Shown in pieces: positions 31,905 to 42,020 of a stretch of DNA of 64,000 bases. A model generated the notes under the pieces. It saw nothing but the letters and a program-made list of their open reading frames with translations. It was not told where the DNA came from and made no database searches. Source of the stretch: Distichodus sexfasciatus (lineage: Eukaryota > Chordata > Actinopteri > Characiformes > Distichodontidae); contig JAVGVS010000310.1 of assembly GCA_032718565.1 (NCBI GenBank), positions 124,001 to 188,000 of the forward strand, written 5' to 3'. The stretch's first letter is position 1; each line of letters starts with the position of its first letter. Made by a program: the position numbers and the translations under genes.

Positions 31905-32310
31905 GCCTCAAGCATCAAGCATGGGGCACTGAGAAGCCTAAGTGGCCCCAATGCTCATGCTGGTGCCAATGCTGTAGGAGTCCAGAAGCCCATCGCTATG
32001 GTCACTCACACAGCCACAGAGGGTAGTTGGTAGCATAAAGGTTAGGAAGTTGGCCCCATGATCGGAAGTTTGCTGGTTCAAACCCTGGGCCGAACTCACA
32101 GGTAAGATACCATCCCGAAGCACTGCCAAAAAAAGCTGTCCGCCTCCTTCAAGATGGTCAAATGCAGAGGTCACATTTCAATTCATTATGGTGCACTGTC
32201 TGTACTGCTGTGTAGACAAATAATCACTCACTTAAATTCAGTTTCTGCAGGGGCTGGACAACAAGACATAGTCATGTCATAGCCCGATGGCAGAGATCTC
32301 TGACAAATGC
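31905..32310 (+). repeat. Second local duplication, copy A (contains a SINE)
   Basis: 31905-32020 and 32236-32310 align in order with 32563-32785. Shared words include AATGCTGTAG, ATATGGTCACTC-like and CGATGGCAGAGATCTC-like segments. SINE A at 32022-32234 splits this copy but not the other. Confidence 0.65.
32022..32234 (+). repeat. SINE A inside duplication copy A
   Basis: The head GGTAGTTGGTAGCATAAAGG and a B-box-like TGGTTCAAACCC are followed by GTCAAATGCAGAGGTCACA, and the copy ends ACAAATAATCACTCACTT. Confidence 0.88.
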
Positions 32311-32417
32311 TGTAAGGTCCAAGGGGGCCCGTGGCTGAATGGGCTTGATAACCTGGCACCTGAGTACTGGCTCCAGTATCGGGTTCAGTAGTAAAGTCTC
32401 TGTTTAAAGGTAACACA

Positions 32418-32525
32418 GAGACGGTACCTTGCTCAAGTCTGTGGTGTAATTTTACTGGTCCTGAATTCAAACCAGTGACATTCCGATCACAGTGGGCAAC
32501 TCCCTAACCATTGCGCTACCAACTA
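32418..32525 (-). repeat. SINE A head fragment, reverse orientation
   Basis: GGTACCTTGCTCAAG, the B-box complement AATTCAAACCAGTG, TCCGATCACAG and the head complement TAACCATTGCGCTACCAACT. The 3' half is missing. Confidence 0.8.
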
Positions 32526-32562
32526 CAAATATCCCATTTGTATTCCTCAATTCGGCAGCTTG

Positions 32563-32785
32563 AGGCTCCACTCAAACCTCAAGCGACATGCGTGGTGCAA
32601 CAAGAAGTCCAAACAGCCTCAATGCTGATGCTGGTACTAATGCTGTAGCAGCCCGGAGGCCGTCGATATGGTCACTCGCAGCGAGAGCAATGACACTGGT
32701 TTCCATAGGGGTCGAATAACCAGGCGTAGGCTGTGTCCTCGCCAGATGGCAGGGATCTCCGAAGAACCACTGAGCTGACCCCTGG
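32563..32785 (+). repeat. Second local duplication, copy B
   Basis: Uninterrupted counterpart of 31905-32310; it includes AGCCTCAATGCTGATGCTGG and CCAGATGGCAGGGATCTCC. Confidence 0.65.
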
Positions 32786-33659
32786 GTCAGCACACAATGC
32801 GCTGCCGGCAAGACCGCGAATGTCCTGCAGCCCTCGGATAACACATGGTGTGCCAGTGGCCTGCTAATCCCTCAGCCCTCCTCACTGGCCGTGGCTCAAG
32901 GGCCTGCTAATAAGTCACCAAAAGGCCAACAACGCGAAGGTACCGAAGGGGGCACAGAAAAGACAAGGCCTTGATGCAAGAGTGGAAAGTTAGCAGTTCT
33001 GGAGCCTTCAGCACCAGCAACTTGGCTCGGCGGCTGGCATATGTTGTGCCAACGTTTGTTTTCCGACTACTGGCCTACTTTTTCTGATTTTCAGCTTCAT
33101 TAACTATCGCACTGGTCAGAATTAACGAGTTGTCAGAGAGGCAGGATCGTACCCAAACGCATCAGAGCAAATAAAATGCAAACAGGATGCCATCCGGGCC
33201 CTATACACAACACTCACACTCACTCACTAGCTATTTCTCTTCTTCTCATTCTGAGGCATCCGTTCTTTGACTCCTTTCCAGATTAGCTCTTGCTTCCCTC
33301 GGCGGAGAGAGAGGGCATGGCTGACATCTTCCGTTATCAGACTATCTCATGCCAGGTCCAAAGATCAGCTAGCAACCACAGTGAACTGTGGGATTAATTA
33401 CAAAATCGGACACTGTGCCCTCATGCACAACCCGCAGAAATGAAACAACATTTTGGGTTTTGGTTCTCGCCCGCTTTTAACGCTCCTGAGGGCGAGGGAC
33501 GTCATGTCCGCTCGAGTCGTACCTGTCCCGGAGCTAAAACCCTCCCAACCGTGTCCTCTCATTGACCGATTCCCAGAGCTTTTATGCAACATGACCACAT
33601 TTGTACAGAGATGCTTAAGGGACCAGGTAAAAAATGTTATGAAATTAATAAGTTGTGAG
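32786..33659. other. Unique stretch, nothing recognised
   Basis: Moderate GC with no repeat family recognised. Opposite-strand frames at 33398-33739 (113 codons -) and 33453-33725 (90 codons +) overlap and look fortuitous. Confidence 0.4.
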
Positions 33660-33845
33660 CATGGGTTTTCTCTGGGTGCTCCGGTTACTCTAAACTGTCC
33701 CAAAGGTGTGTACGTGAGAGTGTGATGGTATGTTGGCACCCGCCCAGGATTTGTTACCGCCTTGATTCCACTGTCCCGAGACAGGCTCTGATCCCTGTGA
33801 CTCCGAAAGGGATTAAGCAGTTCAGAAGATGACTCATGAATGAAA
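33660..33845 (+). repeat. SINE B, 3' part
   Basis: GGGTGCTCCGGTTACTC, AAAGGTGTGTACGTGAGAGT, CACCCGCCCAGGATTTG, GAGACAGGCTCTGATCC and AAAGGGATTAAGCAG, in the family order; the head is missing. Confidence 0.75.
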
Positions 33846-34429
33846 AATTGTACAAAAAGGAAATATCACACTAGTTTTACTTAATACCACGTATGAATAT
33901 ATGCCAAAAAGGAGTGCGTATATTTACTTTTTGGAGGCCTATCCGCTAAGCTGCAAGAGGTGCGGGGGAAACCTCGTAACTGTCACTTGAATGCTAAATA
34001 CCGACTTCAACCCCGTCAAACAGGAACTCTCTGCAATAACACTTATTACCCAGTTCTGGGTTTCTTCTGCACACTAAAAAAATAATATTCAAATCGGCCC
34101 TTTCTTTTTTTTCTTCTGCCAGCTCAGCAAAGAGGACTGGCCAGAACGTTATCCAGCAGGGCGACCTTCCCATTTTTGCCAGCTTAAAAACTTTGATGAT
34201 TGCAGGCGGACGGAGAGAAAAAGAGCGAGAAAGAGAGGGTGACGAGAGTGCCGAGCCGGAGGGAGGATATTTTTGTCGTCCCAAGTAAATTTAGCACCTT
34301 GTCAAAAAAAGTATGGGGTGGGGGATGGGGGGTGATGGGTGAGGGTGGAGGAAGGCAGGGGTTGGGGGAACAGTGGTTTAAGGCCGAACTTGAGTGGCCA
34401 GAACAGGATTTTTTTTTGATAAATCGCTA
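33846..34429. other. Unique stretch with G-rich run
   Basis: Complex sequence, then a G-rich segment at 34310-34375 (GGGGTGGGGGATGGGGGG). The G-runs could form a quadruplex on the + strand. No gene. Confidence 0.4.
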
Positions 34430-34640
34430 ACAGTTGTGTTTTGACTAATCAGGCCCATTTATCAAAGCCTCGAAGCCTCATTATTGTCTCATTTATCATT
34501 GCGCGGCGAAGCGTGATCGTAATCAGAATTTTCCATCAGCCGGCAGTTCCAAAAATTAAGAGCCTAATAAGTGAACAAGAATTACTGCAATTTGACGCTG
34601 AACAATTTGCTAATTATATTAATTACAATTAATGTAGACC
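34430..34640. other. Strong candidate conserved non-coding element
   Basis: A dense run of transcription-factor-like words: GACTAATCAGGCCC, CATTTATCATTGCGCGGCG, GCGTGATCGTAATCAG, CTAATTATATTAATTACAAT. It is unique in the window and lacks simple repeats. The composition resembles vertebrate developmental enhancers, but conservation was not tested. Confidence 0.4.
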
Positions 34641-36064
34641 AGAGCGGCTTAGACAAAGAAGACGGCGACATTCTCAGCTTCTGGACCTTGTTCGCCAGCC
34701 GTTCTTAAGGAGAATTATGTTCCGAAGAACCCACTTACGCACAGAGTACAAAAGTGCTTCTCAATTTGGGGGTTCTGACGTTCCGAGTCACTTACTTGTA
34801 TGGCGCCCACATTGCATAACAGCACAACACTTAACGCATTAGGGTTCAAATTATTCATGAAAAAATGAGAATGAAAACACAGGGAATTCATCTCCTTGGA
34901 AAATAACCACAACGGATTTTACCTCACCAAAAAGTAAGTATGAATTATCTATTCATCTTAGTCTTTTTCAAATTCTACATTTATATTTTTATTATTTATG
35001 TATAATTTAATATTAAACTTTAAAAATGGCGCTTTTTTAAAATCGTTGTTCAAAAAAATAATTTTATCTCATGTAACTAAACACATTTATCTAAATACAA
35101 TTTCATCTAATTTACAGTTGATATTGTATTTTTTATATTACATCATAATTATAGTATTATATGATATTGTATTGTTTAATATTAACAGAGAATAAATATT
35201 ATTTACATGTAAACCATTATTGTTCACAATTATTTTACAAAACATGTTCATAAAAAAAACTCACCAAAATTAGTGGCCAGCCAGAACATTCTGTTTTTAA
35301 ATTTTAATTTATTAAGCCTGTAACTGTGTTTATGTTTTGATTTTAAGTCATTTGTAATTCCAATTTGTTGCTATCGGCCAATCACAAAGTCAGTAGCATT
35401 TTAGCATCCAGGTTGCTAGTTAACACTGAGCTGCAGCTACAAGTATTCTGGATTATGAATGTCTGATGTTACTCAAACTAAAAGGCCTCGCTATGACTCT
35501 CAAAATGTCTTGACCAAAGTAGAAACAAAACGAGGATCAAGTGGTGGGGGGACAACGTGCTACAGTATTTTGAATTTCCAGACTGCAGTATCAGTTTTAC
35601 ACAATTCATATAGCTCCTCAATTATAATTATGTTTATAAAATTTTTAAATAAATCTACATTATTACACTATTATACCCACATAATATGGGCAATAAATAT
35701 ACACATATATAAGTATTTCCACACATATATAAGTATATAATGTGCACATATATACTATATACAGTATTTAACACGATCTTATCTAATACTAGCTGGTAAA
35801 ATTCGAGAAAAAAAAAAAAACCTACAAACATACCCTTGTGTTGACAGGTGACCGAGAGTAACCGAGGGTAAATACATAAAGTTTAATTTAGTTTAAAGCA
35901 CCTGTTCATCGTGCAATAAAGTCTGAAGAAAGTGCAAACTGATCTGTGATATTTCTGATCAATATTATCATCTTTTTTTCTAATGGTGTAATGATTTTTA
36001 TTCCAGAAGGAATGAAGTTGCAGGAGATAACCTTCAGACCTCCTGGAAAAAATCATTAAAACCA
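34641..36064. other. AT-rich non-coding stretch
   Basis: 34930-35260 and 35570-35810 are very AT-rich with ATATA runs. No gene or bounded element is recognised. Confidence 0.4.
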
Positions 36065-36066
36065 TT

Positions 36067-36115
36067 AAGGGTCTCTAGTGGTTCCTACTGGAAATCCATG
36101 CTGGTCCTGTTGCAT
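36067..36115 (+). repeat. Short interspersed segment shared with 53041-53090
   Basis: TAGTGGTTCCTACTGGAAAT followed by ATGCTGGTCCT is nearly identical at both loci, with unrelated flanks. It is the core of an unclassified dispersed repeat. Confidence 0.7.
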
Positions 36116-36248
36116 CACTCCTATAAGTTACATGTGTTACTCACACCACTATTTATTTTATTTTGTTTTATGTCTGCACTGTATTTTTGATACAGCACTT
36201 GGTAATCGCAAGTGTTCTTAAAAAACGTGTATTATAAACAACTTAATT

Positions 36249-36640
36249 ACTTAGGCCCCGTCCACACGGCGTTCTGGCGTTCGTAGCGTCAGGTGATCGC
36301 GGACTGAACGGCAACTGTTTTTTGGCTCTTTGGAGTGAATCAGAGCGTTCACACAGGCGTTCATGACCTGCGTTCGGTCGGCTGTGCATTCAGATGGCGT
36401 CACATAAATGCTGCATGCCTGAGATTTCAATTTCAGCCATAATCCAGATGAACACAAAGAACGCGTCGCTACTGCGCTTATGTGGCGTTCGGTTGACGTT
36501 CTGGATGCGGATAAAAGCATTCTGATACGGGAAATGGAGAAGAAACCGCGTTTTAAAGATGTCCGAGGAGATTGAAGTGGTTTTATTGAAGCACGGGGAT
36601 CCATTTTTCGTGAACTCAATGCAGAACTATCCACAATGAC
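36249..36640. mobile_element. Possible non-autonomous element (GGCCCCGTCCACACGG end)
   Basis: It starts TTAGGCCCCGTCCACACGGC, the terminal word of a frequent teleost repeat. The internal sequence repeats GCGTTC / GGCGTTC words (GCGTTCTGGCGTTCG, GCGTTCACACAGGCGTTC). The opposite end was not found. A 127-codon frame on - lies inside but has no domain. Confidence 0.45.
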
Positions 36641-36679
36641 GAGCCACAGCTAAACACTCTGGACAGCCTGATCACACAC

Positions 36680-37473
36680 CCCACCGGTAAACACACCAAA
36701 CTACAAATCAGGCTGTAGGTAGGGTTCTGAACCAATATCGGTAATGTGTTCCTTTGAGATTGGAAGTTTAGCGTGAAGGCGCTTAGCGCTCTGAATGCTG
36801 AAGCTAATAGGATTTGTATTAAAAATAGGCGCTGCCAGTGCAAAAGATGCGTTTGGTGGACACAGACCCTAACTGTGGCAAATACCACATGCTCGTGCAC
36901 GCCGCTGCTGATGAGCGTATGAATGTACAGAAATTTGGCACCATTTAATTTGACGTGAACCGATACCCGGTAGTACCGACATCATTCAGTCGGTACCTTT
37001 AAAAGTACCCACCTCGGTACCTAACCCCAGCTGTGGGTTGGCGTTAAATAGTGTCAAACAAACACCAATGTAACTCAATGTAATTAGTCTCCTCTAAAAC
37101 ACTAGAATGACAGACTAGCTATCTATACTAAAAGTTCCTAAAAACACACAAGGATTGGTGCTTGTCTACTACCCTAATGTGCAGTTCCGGTACGTGGATA
37201 AATGATTAGCTGCACTCCAGTCCGACAGCTGATTTGCCGACATCACTGTCAATCTTTATTTTCACCGGAGTTTTCTAGATGAGCTGTGCGCTATGAGAGG
37301 GCAGAGAAGCGAAGCGCGAAAGTGACGTACAGTGACGTCTGTTTAACATTAATATAAATATGAGGATTTGGTCTCTATATTCACTAACTAACACTAAAGA
37401 TAGTCATTAACTACGTCGTGCGTGGAACAAGCCGCAATACACCGAGTATATTCGATATATCGCTCACCCCTAA
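36680..37473. mobile_element. Composite hAT-like relics
   Basis: 36770-36870 matches the interior of 25690-26096. 36955-37025 has repeated GGTACC words. A right terminus of CGATATATCGCTCACCCCTAA closes at about 37473. Several insertions appear to be overlaid. Confidence 0.45.
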
Positions 37474-38085
37474 TTGCCACATATGCAAAGACGGTATTAA
37501 CTACTATTCCTCAAGTCAACATCAAAAATTAAAAACTATACAAAAAAAGTCTGACTCTTGGAAAGTCAAATATGTAGAAATGAGACGGCTCAAGACTTTT
37601 GCACAGCACTGTACATCCACATAACTTCCTTTCTATGATTTAGTAGAGGAATACAATAACATTTCTGCTGAAATATTGCCGCACTTCAAGCTGAGCGTAG
37701 CTATAACAGCATTGGAAACAGAGGAAACGAATGTTTTGTGATCGAAGCCCTGATTCTCCTCATTCTAATACTGAAGTAAAACCACAATAATAATGAAAAT
37801 CCATCACGGCCTCGTCATTCAGACCCACATTAAAGTTATTCATCAGAGCTGCCCTGAGCAGGACATTTGGATGTGAGACATTACGCTCAGACCCACTTAA
37901 AGAGCCGTGCCACTTGCCCCATTAATTTTTAGCAGTTATTAGCCACATTATATCCTAAAATGAGTAATGGGATTGCCGTGGTTTTTCGTCTGTGGCTCTG
38001 GAGTTGCACATTAGGTTCGTGGCATTTTGTCCTCATGACATTTTACGATTTAGAAAGGATTTACATTGCTAATAATAGAGATTTT
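37474..38085. other. Candidate conserved non-coding block 37795-38060
   Basis: Contains CATTAAAGTTATTCATCAG, CCCATTAATTTTTAGCAG and AATGAGTAATGGGATTGCC, homeodomain-like motifs in unique sequence. Evidence is compositional only. Confidence 0.35.
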
Positions 38086-38088
38086 ATC

Positions 38089-38201
38089 AGGGTCGGACGA
38101 TATCATTTTTCTGGTGTCATAATCAATAACAAATACTTTGTACCCATATATCTCTGATGTAAAAACGAAAATCGGTCAAGTCGATAATCAGTCAGCCCCT
38201 A
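38089..38201. mobile_element. Small MITE-like element
   Basis: The left AGGGTCGGACGATATC and right ATAATCAGTCAGCCCCTA are imperfect inverted ends about 113 bases apart. Confidence 0.45.
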
Positions 38202-38204
38202 AAC

Positions 38205-38282
38205 AGTCGACGCAGGGATCGAACCCAGGAACGTCTCGTTGTGAGGCTGCAACACTTACCACTGTGCCACTGTGCCACCCTG
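38205..38282 (-). repeat. SINE B head, reverse orientation
   Basis: The B-box complement GATCGAACCCAGGA, TGTGAGGCTGCAACACTTAC and the A-box complement CCACTGTGCCACTGTGCCACC. Only the tRNA-like head is present. Confidence 0.8.
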
Positions 38283-38513
38283 TTTGTATATTATATAGTT
38301 TAACCTACAATTAATGATATTATCTCCATGGCGATTTATCGATTAGCCTCTAGAGTCTAATTGAAGTTTGCATGTTCCCCATCAGGTTTCAATTCGTCTC
38401 ACTGTTGTACAGCTTCTTTTTTGCCTGTTGCTACATTCAACCTTGCCCCCCCCCCTTCCCAAAAAAAGAAGCAAACAAAAGAAAACAAAATAAAAAAGCA
38501 ATAAAACAGAAAT

Positions 38514-39161
38514 GTGACCCTCCAAGGCAAAAAACAGTCGCTTGTCGCAACGGAGGTTTCCGAGAAAAACGACCATTTATGTTGCGTGGGGTAAAATTTT
38601 GGATTTTTTGTTTTTAGTGTTTTGAAACAGTGGAAGGTCTATACTGTACTGTTGTGAATAAATTTTGCTGAAAAACTTACCCTTTCCATCGTAAAAACAT
38701 GACTTTCTTGAGGTGAGGAACTCAATTCCAGCAGAATGTTAAAAGTTTCTGTTTTGACCGCTCTACTTCAATATTTACGGTAAATCCACTGGTTGACTAG
38801 CGTGAAGATATTTCTCCGGAATCCATCTTCATCTCCCGAATTCAGTTAACCTAACGCAGGTAGGCTATCCGTGTGGCTGTGATTACAGCGTAGGCTACCG
38901 TAAATACAAACGTAGCCACGACCGCACCAAGCGTCTGTGAGTGCTACGTTGATAGTCAACTTCAAAGGCAGATTTCTCCGTTTCTCACTTGGCATGACAG
39001 GAGAAACCCGACTCCTTTGAATGTTGATATCTCAGTCATGTGTTGTCCGATTCATTCGATATAGGTATCGTTTTGAAGGTTGATTTATGTCCTTTCATAA
39101 AACATAATGACTCAATTTTGTAAATTTGCAAAAAGCGACTGGATTTGCCGTGGAGGGTCAC
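38514..39161 (+). mobile_element. 648-bp inverted-repeat element, copy 1, with 4-bp target duplication
   Basis: The left end GTGACCCTCCAAGGCAAAA with CAGTCGCTTG pairs with the right end AAGCGACTGGATTTGCC and GTGGAGGGTCAC, giving inverted repeats of roughly 30 bp with few mismatches. It is flanked by AAAT at 38510-38513 and 39162-39165. The interior is non-coding and almost collinear with 58165-58808. It encodes no transposase. From memory it resembles in layout a teleost non-autonomous family with TGTGACCCT ends, but the interior differs. Confidence 0.85.
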
Positions 39162-39296
39162 AAATGTGTCTGGCTGGTCGACAATCCCAATTCTAGCGTG
39201 ATTACAAAGTACAATAATGACAATAACAGTCACCACTATACTATATAATTTATCAGTCAGTCTCCAGACTTTTTATATATTATAGTGGAAGTAAGT

Positions 39297-39346
39297 GATT
39301 ATTTCTCATTGTGAACACAGCACAGCACAGCACACAGTGCACAACA
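39297..39346 (-). repeat. SINE A tail scrap, reverse orientation
   Basis: GATTATTTCTCATTGTGAAC followed by ACAGCACAGCACAGCACACA; only the last 50 bases of the family are present. Confidence 0.7.
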
Positions 39347-39835
39347 CTGTTTCTCCGTCGGTGTTACCTTTTTCAGCTGGGGAAAATATGTGGACAAACA
39401 AGTGGTGGGATTAGAAAGCAGATAAACCTCCATCCATCCCTCCCTCCTCCCCAGAGGGTATAAAAAGATGGGGGGGTTTAAACACCTCGCCTCGCCTGCG
39501 CAAATCGTGTTGAAGTGGAAAGCAGCGTCTCGGAGCACGTCGAACCCGCTGAGATTTGTCTAACAGCAAGATGCAGACGCACCCAGGCGGAGGCTGGCAC
39601 ACCAGGAAAACATGTAGGCATGTGGGCGCTAAAACAAGACCCCCATCCATCCCTCCCCACTCCTCTCCAGCCCCATGTTTCCCCTCGCGGACCGCCAACG
39701 CTGCCTTTAAGGTCATGTTTATTCAACCGGACCGAAGCGGCAGAGGTGGAGGACGATACGGCTTCGAGGAAGTATAAACTCCTGCCAGGGTATTCCCGTC
39801 TGCCAGTTTTTAAATGTAACGAGAGCCTTCATAGA
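39347..39835. other. Unique stretch, overlapping chance frames
   Basis: 39515-39835 has open frames on both strands (up to 174 codons on + when extended into the CCTT tract). They have no domain and end in low-complexity translation, so no gene is called. Confidence 0.4.
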
Positions 39836-40071
39836 ACTTCCTTCCTGCCTTACTTCCTTCCTTTCTTTCTGCCCTCATTGTGGCCTTCCTTCCTTCCAGC
39901 CTACCTTCCTTCCTGCCTTTCTTTCCTCCCTCCTTCCTTTTTTCCTTCCTCTTTTCCTTCCTTGTTGCCTTTCGTCCATCCTGCCTTCATTCCTTTTCGC
40001 CTGCCTTCCTTCCTGTCTTCCTTTCTGCCTTGTGAATAGCCAGGATGGTTCTTTCTTTCTTTCTTTCTTTC
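39836..40071. repeat. (CCTT)n pyrimidine tract
   Basis: Over 200 bases of degenerate TTCC/CCTT/TTTC units, ending in a clean (TTTC) run at 40050-40070. Strong strand asymmetry; could form triplex DNA. Confidence 0.92.
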
Positions 40072-40289
40072 CTGTTTTACTAATATAACACTATAACTCT
40101 GGCACCATGTGGTAATAGATTCACACTTCAAATGAGGCAGCCCGTTATCAACGACAGCTTTATTTCTGTAAAAAAGGATGGAAAATGCTCCTTTTATTTG
40201 CATTAATGAATACAAAAATTCATTTTTTAAAAAAACATTTTTTATTTAAAAATTTTCCATAATATATTCCTATTTCTATTTCTTATTAT

Positions 40290-40365
40290 TATCTATATCG
40301 TCCCAAATATCAGTATTGTAATTTTAAAAAATATATCGTGATATCATTTTGAGGCAGTATCGCCC
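40290..40365. mobile_element. hAT-like end relic
   Basis: ATATCGTGATATCATTTTGA followed by GTATCGCCCACCCC resembles the end of a common teleost hAT-like repeat. The opposite end is not seen. Confidence 0.35.
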
Positions 40366-40649
40366 ACCCCCATCCCTCACTTCATCATCTTTTACACCTA
40401 ACAAATACACAAACACTTCAGTTTCTTTGTGCCCTTTTTTGCAGATCCTGTGGGAGTTTTTTCGAATATCTCTCGCCACGGTAACGAGCCCAGCCTCGCT
40501 CCAATTCCGTTTGTTCAGGTGCTGCAATGATTCTTTTTTTCTCCACATGAATTAAATATGCAGATCCAATCACGCTTTTAAAAACCAGGCGCCCAGGGAA
40601 GCTTTATATTGGAAATAAGAATAGGGTGCAAAAAAAATTAGTCTGGCAT

Positions 40650-40676
40650 TTTTATTTATTTATTTATTTATTTAAT
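40650..40676. repeat. (TTTA)n microsatellite
   Basis: Six TTTA units followed by a T run. Confidence 0.9.
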
Positions 40677-40689
40677 TTTTTTTACGACA

Positions 40690-40995
40690 TACACCACGAC
40701 TCATGACCCCGGGCCGCCTCGCGCGATTGGCACCCGCAGCTTTTTTCGAAAGCACAATAGTCGGAAAGCTTTAATTATTTTCGGCCTCGGACGGCTAATA
40801 TACTTTTAATTGCTTGCCATTTCCCGAGGAGCGATTTATCTCCCCGACGCCTTTCTAGTAAAGTCTTCAGTAATTTTCCCGAGGTTAAGCGAGTAGCCTC
40901 GCCTCCTAAAAAAATCCCATTTCAAGCCCCCAGCAAGTAATGAGAAGAACTGCGCAGAAGTCTGATGTTTAAAAGCGGGCGCAGACACGCAAATA
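40690..40995. other. Strong candidate conserved non-coding element
   Basis: GC-richer unique block directly after a low-complexity run. Words include CGCGCGATTGGCACC, GAAAGCTTTAATTATTTTCG, CTTTTAATTGCTTGCC, GGAGCGATTTATC and AAGCGAGTAGCC. It combines TAATT motifs with CpGs, as developmental enhancers often do. Not tested by alignment. Confidence 0.4.
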
Positions 40996-41268
40996 GATGC
41001 TAATGTGGCACAAAAACAGCTATTTTACACGAGGTAATATTAAAAAATTACTACAAAAAAACAACCATTTCCTCCAGGCTAATGGTGCTATGTGGGATGT
41101 TTTTAACTCTTTGATTAATTGAAATATAAAATCTGTCCTTTTTGGTAGAATTGTGTTTAGGCCTAAAGCGAGTAAATTTGTGACTGCTGCATTAATAAAA
41201 TGGTTTACTGTAAGCCATGCGTGCGAAGAAGGCAATGTTATCAAAACATTTTTCCTGGAATGAACATC

Positions 41269-41806
41269 CATCCATCCATCCATCCATCTTCTACCGCTTT
41301 TCCGGATCGGCTCACGGGGGCAACAGCCTAAGCAGGGAAACCCAGACTTCCCGCTCACCGGCCACTTTATCCAGCTCTTCCGGGGGAATCCCGAGGCGTT
41401 CCCAGGCTAGCCGAGAGACATAGTCTCTCCAACGTGTCCTGGGTCTTCCCTGGGGCCTCCTCCCAATGGGACATGCCCGGAACACCTCACCAGGGAGGCG
41501 TCTAGGAGGCATCCTGACCAGATGCCCGAGCCACCTCATCTGGCTCCTCTCGATGCGGAGGAGCAGCGGCTCGACTCTGAGTCCCGTCCGAATGGCCAAG
41601 CTTCCCACCCTATCTCTAAGGGAGAGCCCAGCCACCCTGCGGAGGAAACTGCTTTTGGCCGCTTGTATTCGCAATCTCGTTCTTTCGGTCACTACCCACA
41701 ACTCATGACCACAGGTGAGGGTAGGAACGTAGATCGACCGGTAAATCGAGAGCTTTGCCTTTTGGCTCAGCTCCTTCTTCACCATGACAGGCCGACGCAG
41801 CGCTCG
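41269..41806 (-). mobile_element. Rex3-type (RTE clade) LINE, 5'-truncated, with 13-bp target duplication
   Basis: The element reads on the minus strand and ends 3' in (GATG)n, the tail known for teleost Rex3. It is flanked by TGGAATGAACATC at 41256-41268 and 41807-41819, a perfect 13-bp duplication typical of target-primed reverse transcription. Only the last 538 bases of the parent were copied, as usual for LINEs. The intact reading frame and perfect duplication point to a fairly recent insertion. Confidence 0.9.
41312..41806 (-). pseudogene. Rex3-type reverse transcriptase ORF, C-terminal fragment
   Basis: About 165 codons remain of the C-terminal part of the RTE-clade polyprotein, downstream of the reverse transcriptase core. 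Recognisable motifs, in order, are KLSIYRSIYVPTLTCGHELW, FLRRVAGLSLRDRVGS, RIERSQMRWLGHLVRMP, GRPRTRWRDYVSRLAWERLG and a final LLRLLPP before a TGA at 41312-41314. This region is characteristic of the Rex3 C-terminus by memory. The endonuclease and catalytic reverse transcriptase motifs are absent because the copy is 5'-truncated, so it cannot act. The frame appears to extend upstream to a methionine at 41818, but that codon lies in the target duplication and is not part of the element. No frameshift or stop interrupts the retained frame. Confidence 0.88.
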
Positions 41807-42020
41807 TGGAATGAACATCTATTGGTTAAATATGTTACTGCATCTAGCTCCTTTCATAAAGCCAACATTCTATTGCAGCTTTTTTTTGTCGGGAAGACGC
41901 TAAAAATGTAATTATAATTTTACAACCAAATTTTGTTTTAAAAAAAGACATTCCAGTTCATGTTAAAATGTGAAAATGTCGGAATGATAAATCAGATAGT
42001 TTGCTGTTGAACTCATGATC

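Noticed and set aside
36955..37025. SINE A fragment based on GGTACC words
   Set aside because: The surrounding words do not follow the SINE order; it fits better as part of a hAT-like relic.
39515..40039. 174-codon open frame on +, the longest in the window
   Set aside because: Its C-terminal half is translation of the (CCTT)n tract, and frames on the opposite strand overlap the rest. No domain or codon bias supports a gene.
41807..41818. Methionine at 41818 as start of the LINE reading frame
   Set aside because: It lies within the 13-bp target duplication, outside the element; the protein is a 5'-truncated fragment.
41466..41911. 80- and 129-codon + frames across the Rex3-type fragment
   Set aside because: Antisense to the LINE reading frame; one runs out into flanking DNA.
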